Part shown: positions 58,167 through 64,000 of the stretch, one piece after another
How the letters are laid out: each line of letters starts with the position of its first letter
Numbering within the stretch: the first letter of the stretch is position 1
DNA from: Loktanella sp. DSM 29012
Lineage (GTDB): Bacteria; Pseudomonadota; Alphaproteobacteria; Rhodobacterales; Rhodobacteraceae
Length of the DNA: 64,000 nt
Reading direction: 5' to 3'
Assembly: GCF_900110705.1 (NCBI RefSeq)
Contig: NZ_FOEJ01000001.1
Location: 69,501 to 133,500 of the forward strand
Notes under the pieces: generated by a model
Seen by the model: the letters and a program-made list of their open reading frames with translations, nothing else
What the model was told of the DNA's origin: nothing
The model's database searches: none
Position numbers and translations under genes: made by a program

Positions 58167-58784
58167 ATGGACGACGCAGCGCCCAAGACCCGCATCCAGA
58201 TCCGCAACCGCAAGGTGATCCTGACCGCCGGGCTGGAGGTGTTTTCCGCAAACGGTTTTCGCGGGGCAACACTCGATCAGATCGCGCGCGAGGCAGGTCT
58301 GTCGAAACCCAACCTGCTGTATTATTTTCCGTCCAAGGAGGCGATCTATACCGCCCTGCTGGACGCGCTGCTGGACACATGGCTGGACCCTTTGCGCGCG
58401 CTTGACCCGACGGGCGATCCGATCACGGAAATCCTGGGGTATGCGCAGCGCAAACTGGCCCTCAGCCGCGATTTTCCGCGCGAAAGTCGCCTGTTCGCCA
58501 ACGAGATTCTGCAAGGTGCGCCCATGGTGCGCGACCTTTTGAAAACAGACCTCAAGGCGCTGGTCGACAACCGCGCAGAGGTGCTGCAAAACTGGATGGA
58601 CGCGGGCCTGATCCGCCGCACCGACCCGGTGCACCTGATTTTCTCGATCTGGTCGCTGACCCAGCACTACGCCGATTTCGACGTGCAGATCCGCGCCGTG
58701 CTGGACGAAGAGGACCCGTTTCCCGGCGCGGAATGCTTTCTCGATCAACTCTATCGCAGTCTTTTGGAACCACGCGCCCGTTAG
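58167..58784 (+). CDS. rutR: RutR-like TetR family regulator of pyrimidine catabolism
   Basis: The protein has 205 residues from ATG 58167 with an AGGAGAA site. The TetR helix-turn-helix is 'GATLDQIAREAGLSKPNLLYYFPSKEAIY' (core 'EAGLSKPNLLYYFPSKEA'). The ligand domain with 'LDTWLDPLRAL' and the C-terminal 'LTQHYADFDVQIRAVL' resembles RutR, which is released from DNA by uracil or thymine. It is divergent from the amidohydrolase operon, with the matching palindrome between them. Confidence 0.88.
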   Translation: MDDAAPKTRIQIRNRKVILTAGLEVFSANGFRGATLDQIAREAGLSKPNLLYYFPSKEAIYTALLDALLDTWLDPLRALDPTGDPITEILGYAQRKLALSRDFPRESRLFANEILQGAPMVRDLLKTDLKALVDNRAEVLQNWMDAGLIRRTDPVHLIFSIWSLTQHYADFDVQIRAVLDEEDPFPGAECFLDQLYRSLLEPRAR

Positions 58785-58815
58785 ATCCGTTTTCCTTTCA
58801 ACCAAGGAGAACGAC

Positions 58816-59484
58816 ATGACACATACGCTGACCGTCCAGAAGATCGAACAAGTGACCCACGATACCTATCGGCTGATTTGCAGCAAACCCGACAGCTTTC
58901 GATTCGAAGCAGGTCAGGCAACCCATATGGCGCTGGACAAGGATGGCTGGCGCGACGAGGACCGCGCGTTCACGATGGTCAGCGATCCCGATGCCGAACA
59001 TGTGGAATTCGTGATCAAGTCCTATCCATCCCACGACGGCGTCACCGAACTGGTCCCCGATATCCAACCCGGCGACCGCTGGCTGGCCGAGGATCCGGCC
59101 GGTGCCATCACCGACCACGGTTGCGGCACCTTTCTGGCCGCCGGTGCGGGCATCACGCCGTTCATCGCGATCCTGAACAAACACGCCCGCGAAGGCGTCG
59201 GCGGCGATCACCTGATCTTTGCCAATACCCATGACCGCGACATCATCATGAAGGATACGTGGGATCAGATGGCGGGCGTGACGCCGACCTACGTGATTTC
59301 GGATCAGGACGATACGGCCCACCGCAAAGGCCAACTGGACCGCGCGATGCTGTCTGACATCGGCATCGCCACGGACAAGCCCTGCTACGTCTGCGGGCCG
59401 GGTGAATTCGTCGACGACATCCGTGACGCCCTCAAGGAGATGGGCGTGCCGGAGGACAAGATCATTACCGAAAACGGCTGGTGA
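58816..59484 (+). CDS. FAD/NAD(P)-binding oxidoreductase, ferredoxin reductase-like
   Basis: The protein has 222 residues with an AAGGAG ribosome-binding site. The flavin-binding part has 'FRFEAGQATHMALDKDGWRDEDRAFTMVS' (core 'DEDRAFTMVS', the RxxS/T flavin motif). The NAD(P) domain has 'FLAAGAGITPFIAIL' and ends 'YVCGPGEFVDDI'. There is no iron-sulfur domain. It follows rutR and converges on preA, so it may pass electrons in pyrimidine metabolism, but its partner is unknown. Confidence 0.85.
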   Translation: MTHTLTVQKIEQVTHDTYRLICSKPDSFRFEAGQATHMALDKDGWRDEDRAFTMVSDPDAEHVEFVIKSYPSHDGVTELVPDIQPGDRWLAEDPAGAITDHGCGTFLAAGAGITPFIAILNKHAREGVGGDHLIFANTHDRDIIMKDTWDQMAGVTPTYVISDQDDTAHRKGQLDRAMLSDIGIATDKPCYVCGPGEFVDDIRDALKEMGVPEDKIITENGW

Positions 59485-59496
59485 TTCCGGACGGGA

Positions 59497-59544
59497 CCGG
59501 GGGCGCTGCCCCCGGACCCCCGGGATATTTGACACCAGAAGAAG
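59497..59544. repeat. Dispersed intergenic repeat, copy D, with bidirectional hairpin
   Basis: A CCGGGGGC-GCT-GCCCCCGG hairpin (59497-59515) is followed by ACCCCCGGGATATTTGACACC and AGAAGAA. The second half matches copies A and C on the other strand. It lies between convergent ends of the reductase gene and preA, and may terminate both. Confidence 0.75.
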
Positions 59545-59553
59545 GGCCGGGCC

Positions 59554-60858
59554 TTATTCTGCTGCAACCGCACCGGGGTTGTTGGGATGCGTGGTCCAGT
59601 TGGCATAGTCCTCTTGGACCTCTTTGCCGGTGCGCGGATCAATCGTGCCGGGGTTCATCGCTTCCATCGTGATGCAGTCCGCGACCGGGCAGACATCGAC
59701 GCACAGGTTGCAGGCCACGCATTCGGCGTCGATCACGCTGAAGGTGCGGTCCTCTGACATGGCGATGGCCTGATGGCTGGTATCCTCGCAGGCGGCATAG
59801 CAACGCCCGCAAGAGATGCATTTGTCCTGGTCGATCTTTGCCTTGGCGACGTAGTTCAGGTTCAGGTACTGCCAGTCGGTGACGTTGGGCACGGCACGGC
59901 CGACGAAATCGGCGGTCGAGGTATAGCCCTTTTCGTCCATCCACTGGGACAGGCCCGATTTCATTTCCGAAACGATCTTGAACCCGTAGGTCATGACGGC
60001 GGTGCAGACCTGCACGTTGCCGCAACCGAGCGCCATGAATTCAGCCGCATCGCGCCATGTCGACACGCCACCGATGCCCGAGATGGGCAGACCACGGGTC
60101 GCGGGATCGCGGGCAATTTCAGCCACCATGTTCATCGCGATGGGTTTGACCGCCGGACCGCAATAACCGCCGTGCGTGCCCTTGCCGTCGATCATGGGTT
60201 CGGGTGACATCGCATCGAGGTTCACGGATGTGATCGAGTTGATCGTGTTGATCAGGCTGACCGCGTCCGCCCCGCCGTTTTTCGCCGCCTGCGCGGGTTT
60301 GCGGATATCCGTGATGTTCGGCGTCAGTTTCACGATGACGGGCCGGTCATAGTATTTCTTGCACCAGCGCACGACCATTTCGATATATTCCGGCACCTGA
60401 CCCACGGCCGATCCCATGCCGCGTTCGGCCATCCCGTGCGGGCAGCCAAAGTTCAGCTCGATCCCGTCGGCGTTGGTTTCCTGAACCCGTGGCAGGATGT
60501 CTTTCCATGCCTGTTCCTCGCAGGGGACCATGATCGACGCGATCATCGCGCGGTCGGGGTAGTCTGCCTTGACCCGCGCCATTTCCTCGAGATTGACCTC
60601 CAGCGGGCGGTCGGTGATCAGCTCGATGTTGTTGATCCCCAGCACGCGGCGGTCAGCGCCGTAGATCACGCCGTAGCGCGGCCCGTTGACGTTGACGACG
60701 GGCGGCCCTTCGGCCCCCAGCGTTTTCCACACGACGCCGCCCCAGCCCGCCTCGAAGGCGCGGCGGACGTTGTATTCCTTGTCCGTGGGCGGTGCCGAGG
60801 CCAGCCAGAACGGGTTCGGGCTCTTGATGCCGAGGAAATCAGTGGTCAGGTCAGCCAT
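59554..60858 (-). CDS. preA: NAD-dependent dihydropyrimidine dehydrogenase subunit PreA
   Basis: The protein has 434 residues from ATG 60858 (MADLTTDFLGIKSPNPFWLASA). The FMN barrel resembles dihydroorotate dehydrogenase, with 'LNFGCPHGM' (active-site Cys region) and 'GIGGVSTWRDAAEFM'. The C-terminal part has two 4Fe-4S motifs, 'CISCGRCYAAC' and 'CVACNLCVDVCP'. With PreT it reduces uracil and thymine to the 5,6-dihydro forms, the first catabolic step. It is the last gene of the preT/Fpg/preA set. Confidence 0.96.
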   Translation of the reverse strand: MADLTTDFLGIKSPNPFWLASAPPTDKEYNVRRAFEAGWGGVVWKTLGAEGPPVVNVNGPRYGVIYGADRRVLGINNIELITDRPLEVNLEEMARVKADYPDRAMIASIMVPCEEQAWKDILPRVQETNADGIELNFGCPHGMAERGMGSAVGQVPEYIEMVVRWCKKYYDRPVIVKLTPNITDIRKPAQAAKNGGADAVSLINTINSITSVNLDAMSPEPMIDGKGTHGGYCGPAVKPIAMNMVAEIARDPATRGLPISGIGGVSTWRDAAEFMALGCGNVQVCTAVMTYGFKIVSEMKSGLSQWMDEKGYTSTADFVGRAVPNVTDWQYLNLNYVAKAKIDQDKCISCGRCYAACEDTSHQAIAMSEDRTFSVIDAECVACNLCVDVCPVADCITMEAMNPGTIDPRTGKEVQEDYANWTTHPNNPGAVAAE

Positions 60859-60866
60859 GGTATGTC

Positions 60867-61655
60867 CTATCGTCGTTGAGTCTGGTGAGCGGGGCAATGG
60901 TAGGATGTGCGCCCGCCGACGGTCATCTTGGTGATGGTGCCGTCGCATCGCGTGCAATCGGCACCATCGGTGCGGTTGTGGATCAGCCAGTCGCGGGGCA
61001 GCTGGCTGTAATCCGCGTTCTTGTCCATCACGGTGCCCATCACGTCCTGCACCGTCGTGTGCAGTGCTGCGATCTGCTCGGCGGGCAGATCGCTCGCCTT
61101 GGCGTCCGGCATGATGCCAGTGCGATAGAGCGATTCATCCGCCCAAAGGTTGCCCACGCCCGCCAGCTTGCCCTGATCCAGAAGCGCAGATTTCACAGCA
61201 CCCCGCGTGCCGCCGATCACATTGGCAAAGGCATTGTCGCCAATCTGCATCGCATCGGGACCCAGCCCCTTGTCGGCAACGAACTGGTCAACGTCCGCGA
61301 CCATCTGCACGTGCCCGAACTTGCGTGGATCACGAAATGTCAGGCGGCGACCGCCCTCGAAATTCACGGTCAATCGGGCGTAATCGGGCACATCGCCGCC
61401 GTCGTCCCAGACCCGCAAACTGCCTGCCATGCCCAGATGGATATGCATCCAGGGCCCATCCACAGACCCCGCAAAGATGTATTTGCCGTGCCGATGCGTG
61501 CGCGTCAGCTGTGTGCCGATGAACCGGTCCAGCTGATCTGTTGGCGGCAGGTCCACATGCGACACCTCGCCGATCGTGAACCCCTCGATCGTGCGGTGCA
61601 GACAGTGGTCCGCGATCCGGCGACGCGCGGCATCGGCTTCGGGCAGTTCAGGCAT
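60867..61655 (-). CDS. Fpg/Nei-family DNA glycosylase paralog
   Basis: The protein has 262 residues. The N-terminus 'MPELPEADAARRRI' keeps the nucleophilic Pro2 and Glu3. The middle holds 'HGKYIFAGSVDGPWMHIHLGMAG' (core 'HGKYIFAG', with the conserved Lys) and 'ALLDQGKLAGVGNLWADESLYRTGI' (core 'LAGVGNLWADE'). The C-terminal finger is C-x2-C-x16-C-x2-H ('DCTRC' ... 'SYHCPAHQ'), in which the last Cys is His, and it retains the 'GGRTSYHC' arginine. It is probably a base excision glycosylase/lyase. It lies between preT and preA, overlapping preT by 8 bases. Confidence 0.9.
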   Translation of the reverse strand: MPELPEADAARRRIADHCLHRTIEGFTIGEVSHVDLPPTDQLDRFIGTQLTRTHRHGKYIFAGSVDGPWMHIHLGMAGSLRVWDDGGDVPDYARLTVNFEGGRRLTFRDPRKFGHVQMVADVDQFVADKGLGPDAMQIGDNAFANVIGGTRGAVKSALLDQGKLAGVGNLWADESLYRTGIMPDAKASDLPAEQIAALHTTVQDVMGTVMDKNADYSQLPRDWLIHNRTDGADCTRCDGTITKMTVGGRTSYHCPAHQTQRR

Positions 61656-62970
61656 CGCCGACCAGGGCGCTGTGAATGTCCATCGCCGAATCGCGCCCTT
61701 GGGCGACGGCCGTCACGGTCAGATCATCGCCACCCTGTGCGCAATCGCCACCCGCCCAGACGCCCATCCGTGTGGTACGGCCGGCACCCGTCACCTTGAT
61801 CTTGCGGTCCTCGATCATCAGGCCACCGTCTGTGGTCAACGTCTGACCGATGGCACGGAACACCTGGTCTGCGGGAATGCGAATGGTCTCGCCCGTCCCT
61901 TTCAGGCCTGTGCCATCGTCCGCGGTATATTCCAGCGCGATTTCACCATCGTGGATCGCGTGCGGCTGGACATTGAACATGATCCGCACGCCGTGGCTGG
62001 CGGCCAGATCCTGTTCATAGCGGCTGGCCCCCATCCGGTCGCGGTCGCGGCGATAGGCAATGGTTACGGCCTCTGCCCCCAGCAGCTTGGATTGCACGGC
62101 CGCGTCCACGGCCGTCATACCGCCGCCGATGACGACGACATGCCGTCCGACGGGCAGTTGGGTCAGGTCCGTCGCCTGCCGCAATTCCGCGATGAAACTG
62201 ACGGCATCCGTCACGCTGTCATTGTCGTCACCGTCTGCGCCGAGGGCATTCACACCGCCCAGACCAACCCCCAGAAAGACGGCGTCAAAATCGGCCGAGA
62301 GGTTGTCCAGCGTCAGATCCGCGCCCAGCGCACGGCCGGTTTCCAGCGTGATCCCACCGATCTGCATCAGCCATGCGGCTTCGCGGGCGGCGAAATCATC
62401 GGTGCTCTTGTAGGCCGCGATCCCGTATTCGTTCAGACCACCCGGTTTGGGGCGTGCGTCATACAGCGTCACGTCATGTCCCAGTATCGCCAGACGGTGC
62501 GCACAGGACAGGCCCGCCGGACCTGCGCCGACGACGGCCACGCGCTTGCCCGTTTCAGGCGCACGGGTGAACGGATGACCTTGCCGCGCCATCAGTGTAT
62601 CGGTGGCATGGCGTTGCAGACGACCGATCTCGACCGGTTTGCCCTCGGCCAACTCGCGCACGCAGGCACCTTCGCACAGGTCTTCGGTCGGGCAGACGCG
62701 GGCGCACATGCCGCCCAGAATATTGGCGTCAAAGATGGTCCGTGCCGCCGCCTCTGGCGTACCGGTGGAAATCTGGCGGATGAACAACGGGATATCGATG
62801 TCCGTGGGGCAGGCGGTCACGCAGGGCGCGTCATGGCAGAAATAGCAGCGGTCGGCGGCGACCAGCACCTCGTGCGGGTCAAGCGGCGCGTGCAGGTCGG
62901 CAAAGGCTTCGGCCAGCGCATCCGCGCTCAGGCGGCCTGCGGCGATTCCGGGGGCAGTGGTTGATGTCAT
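61648..62970 (-). CDS. preT: NAD(P)-dependent dihydropyrimidine dehydrogenase subunit PreT
   Basis: About 440 residues from ATG 62970 (with GAGG upstream); ATG 63000 is an alternative. The N-terminal iron-sulfur domain has cysteine motifs in 'CYFCHDAPCVTACP' and 'CARVCPTEDLCEGAC'. It is followed by the FAD motif 'VAVVGAGPAGLSCAHRLA' and the NAD motif 'HVVVIGGGMTAVDAAVQS'. It resembles the glutamate synthase small chain and passes electrons to PreA. It heads the minus-strand operon with a RutR-like site upstream. Confidence 0.93.
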   Translation of the reverse strand: MTSTTAPGIAAGRLSADALAEAFADLHAPLDPHEVLVAADRCYFCHDAPCVTACPTDIDIPLFIRQISTGTPEAAARTIFDANILGGMCARVCPTEDLCEGACVRELAEGKPVEIGRLQRHATDTLMARQGHPFTRAPETGKRVAVVGAGPAGLSCAHRLAILGHDVTLYDARPKPGGLNEYGIAAYKSTDDFAAREAAWLMQIGGITLETGRALGADLTLDNLSADFDAVFLGVGLGGVNALGADGDDNDSVTDAVSFIAELRQATDLTQLPVGRHVVVIGGGMTAVDAAVQSKLLGAEAVTIAYRRDRDRMGASRYEQDLAASHGVRIMFNVQPHAIHDGEIALEYTADDGTGLKGTGETIRIPADQVFRAIGQTLTTDGGLMIEDRKIKVTGAGRTTRMGVWAGGDCAQGGDDLTVTAVAQGRDSAMDIHSALVGDA

Positions 62971-63021
62971 GGCGGCCTCGGTCGTTGTCTGGATCACCAT
63001 CAGCTTTGCACGGTTTTATTT

Positions 63022-63037
63022 TTTATCAAATGGTAAA
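63022..63037. promoter_or_regulatory. RutR-like operator upstream of preT
   Basis: TTTATC-AAAT-GGTAAA is an inverted repeat matching TTGACCANNTGGTCAA at 11 of 14 fixed positions. It lies 52 bases before the 62970 preT start (or 22 before 63000). It is weaker than the site at 58032 but is correctly placed. Confidence 0.55.
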
Positions 63038-63132
63038 TTTTAGGCAGCTTGTGAACTTGCCCTGGCCGGCGCTCTGGCACTGGCGCATCCCGATCCGATC
63101 CGCAATGATGCAGGTCCAGTGGCCAGGGACGC

Positions 63133-63612
63133 ATGTTTGCTATGGACGATACGCCGATCGACGACGATTTCGAGGACGACGAAGACGAGTTCGACCACTT
63201 TACCGATGCACAGGACAGCGTCTGGGACACGGTGATGTCGGACCTGGCGGCAGGTCGCGCGACGGGTAACTGGGTCTGGTTCGTCTTTCCGGTGCTGACA
63301 GGCATAGACGATGCACCCATGGCGATGTTCTATTCCTTGCGGGACGCGGCAGAGGCCAGCGAATTTGCCCGGCACCCGGTCTTGGGTCCACGATTGGTCA
63401 CATGCCTGCGCAAGCTGACGGAGAATGACCGCCCGTTGTCCGATACCATGGCCGATGAAAACGCTTACAAGGTGCGCGCCTGCGCCACATTGTTCGAAAC
63501 CGCCGTTCCGCAGGACCCGATCTATGCAAAGGCCCTGGACGATCTGTTCGGCGGGCAACGATGCACCAAGACACAGCGCCAGCTGCGCGAGCCACCGCCA
63601 GCGCTCTTTTGA
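63133..63612 (+). CDS. DUF1810 family protein
   Basis: The protein has 159 residues; an ATG at 63142 is an alternative start. After a very acidic N-terminus (residues 4-22) it follows the DUF1810 pattern: 'FTDAQDSVWDTVMSDLAAGRATGNWVWFVFPVLTG' (core 'GNWVWFVFPVLTG'), 'FARHPVLGPRLVTCLRKL', 'VRACATLFE' and 'LDDLFGGQRCTKTQRQL'. DUF1810 has no established function that I can confirm. It is divergent from preT. Confidence 0.8.
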   Translation: MFAMDDTPIDDDFEDDEDEFDHFTDAQDSVWDTVMSDLAAGRATGNWVWFVFPVLTGIDDAPMAMFYSLRDAAEASEFARHPVLGPRLVTCLRKLTENDRPLSDTMADENAYKVRACATLFETAVPQDPIYAKALDDLFGGQRCTKTQRQLREPPPALF

Positions 63613-63621
63613 TGCACGTGA

Positions 63622-63674
63622 GGGGGGCCAGCCCCCCGGCCTGCGGCCTCCCACCGGGATATTTCGAAAACAGC
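63622..63674. repeat. Dispersed intergenic repeat, copy E (degenerate)
   Basis: A GGGGGGCCAGCCCCCC hairpin (63622-63637) and GGCC-TGC-GGCC arms are followed by CACCGGGATATTTCG. The GGGATATTT core and the GC hairpin resemble copy D. It lies between convergent DUF1810 and RNase R genes and may terminate both. Confidence 0.6.
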
Positions 63675-63680
63675 GAAGGG

Positions 63681-64000
63681 TTAGCGTTTCGCCTTGCGGA
63701 TGCGGGACACCTTGCGTGCCGTCTTGGCCGCTTTGGCCTTGGCCGGGCCGACGCGGCGTTTGCCCGGTTTGCCGCGCCCTTTTGACGGGCCGCGCGGCAG
63801 GGTCGCACCATCCAGTTCGATCAGGTCGGCCAGCAGTCCACCCGTGGTGGGGACAGCCTCGGTCAGGCGCACGGTCGCGCGCTGACCCAGCCCGATGACC
63901 GTGCCGCTGTCCGATCCCATCAGCGTCTGGGTTTCCGCGTCATAGTGGAAATATTCCGCCCCCAGATTGCGCATGGGGATCATCGCGTCCGCGCCGGTGC
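63681..64000 (-). CDS. rnr: Ribonuclease R, C-terminal end (5' part beyond window)
   Basis: About 106 residues are visible to the window edge. 'NLGAEYFHYDAETQTLMGSDSGTVIGLGQ' (core 'EYFHYDAETQTLMG') and 'RVRLTEAVPTTGGLL'-type sequence are the S1 domain end of RNase R. A basic tail with many Lys, Arg, Ala and Gly follows and ends in a stop at 63681. The enzyme degrades structured RNA 3'-5'. Only the S1 end and tail are here, so the catalytic part cannot be checked. Confidence 0.85.
   Translation of the reverse strand, partial: TGADAMIPMRNLGAEYFHYDAETQTLMGSDSGTVIGLGQRATVRLTEAVPTTGGLLADLIELDGATLPRGPSKGRGKPGKRRVGPAKAKAAKTARKVSRIRKAKR

Overview
This 64 kb window is a chromosomal segment of a Roseobacter-group member of the Rhodobacterales (Alphaproteobacteria). 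The reasons are the high GC content, the protein sequences, and runs of gene order typical of that order: dnaA-dnaN-recF...gyrB, rpsT/enoyl-CoA hydratase/mutM//ubiE-ubiB, and rsmB-heparinase-purH-lspA-BamF-M16-M16. A bacteriochlorophyll operon (bchG-bch2-bchP-idi) with PpsR-type sites points to an aerobic anoxygenic phototroph or a descendant of one. The nearest genus cannot be fixed from sequence reading alone.

Layout. 1-8.1 kb (minus): an operon-like run rsmB, heparinase II/III-like, purH, lspA, a short BamF-like lipoprotein and two M16 peptidases, the last cut by the window edge. 8.1-13.1 kb: an SdhAF4-type DUF1674 protein, dapB and a small exported protein, then rbfA, a phosphodiester glycosidase, truB, DUF1643 and a fluoroacetate-dehalogenase-like hydrolase. 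13.2-19.9 kb: an RTX protein, then rpsO and pnp separated by CsbD, an AGCS symporter and a UspA protein, and two tiny lipoproteins after pnp. 19.9-29.7 kb (minus): a membrane protein, gyrB, LysE, GNAT, recF, dnaN, dnaA and rpsT. 29.8-33.9 kb: enoyl-CoA hydratase, mutM, ubiE and ubiB.

34-44 kb is the most mosaic part. Flagellar genes (flgD, fliK, a flgJ-type gene, a flgN-like gene) sit where coaBC would be expected after ubiB. They are followed by a 44-codon remnant of motB and a minus-strand set of glycan-type genes: ThuA, Gfo/Idh/MocA, a GT4 glycosyltransferase, an unrecognised 261-aa protein, a TPR-glycosyltransferase, DUF6165 and an FkbM methyltransferase. 44.2-48.2 kb: the bchG operon, with two TGT-N12-ACA sites in front and no other photosynthesis gene in the window. 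48.2-51.3 kb: a hexapeptide acyltransferase and a cydAB pair of the short, cyanide-insensitive type.

51.5-63 kb is a coherent reductive pyrimidine catabolism locus. A minus-strand operon holds an N-carbamoyl amidohydrolase, dihydropyrimidinase and a four-gene ABC importer; a RutR-type TetR regulator is divergent; then come a ferredoxin-reductase-like flavoprotein and preT / Fpg-like glycosylase / preA. I found RutR-like palindromes in front of both minus-strand operons (58032-58049 and 63022-63037), so the locus looks like one regulon. 63.1-64 kb: a DUF1810 protein and the C-terminal end of RNase R.

A dispersed intergenic repeat built around CTGGTCAAAAATATCC and GC-rich hairpins occurs in five intergenic spaces. 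I see no tRNA, rRNA, CRISPR array, insertion sequence or prophage. No wholly new system is evident. The best candidates for follow-up are the glycan cluster with its unknown 261-aa protein, the glycosylase embedded in the pyrimidine operon, and the motB remnant at the flagellar breakpoint.
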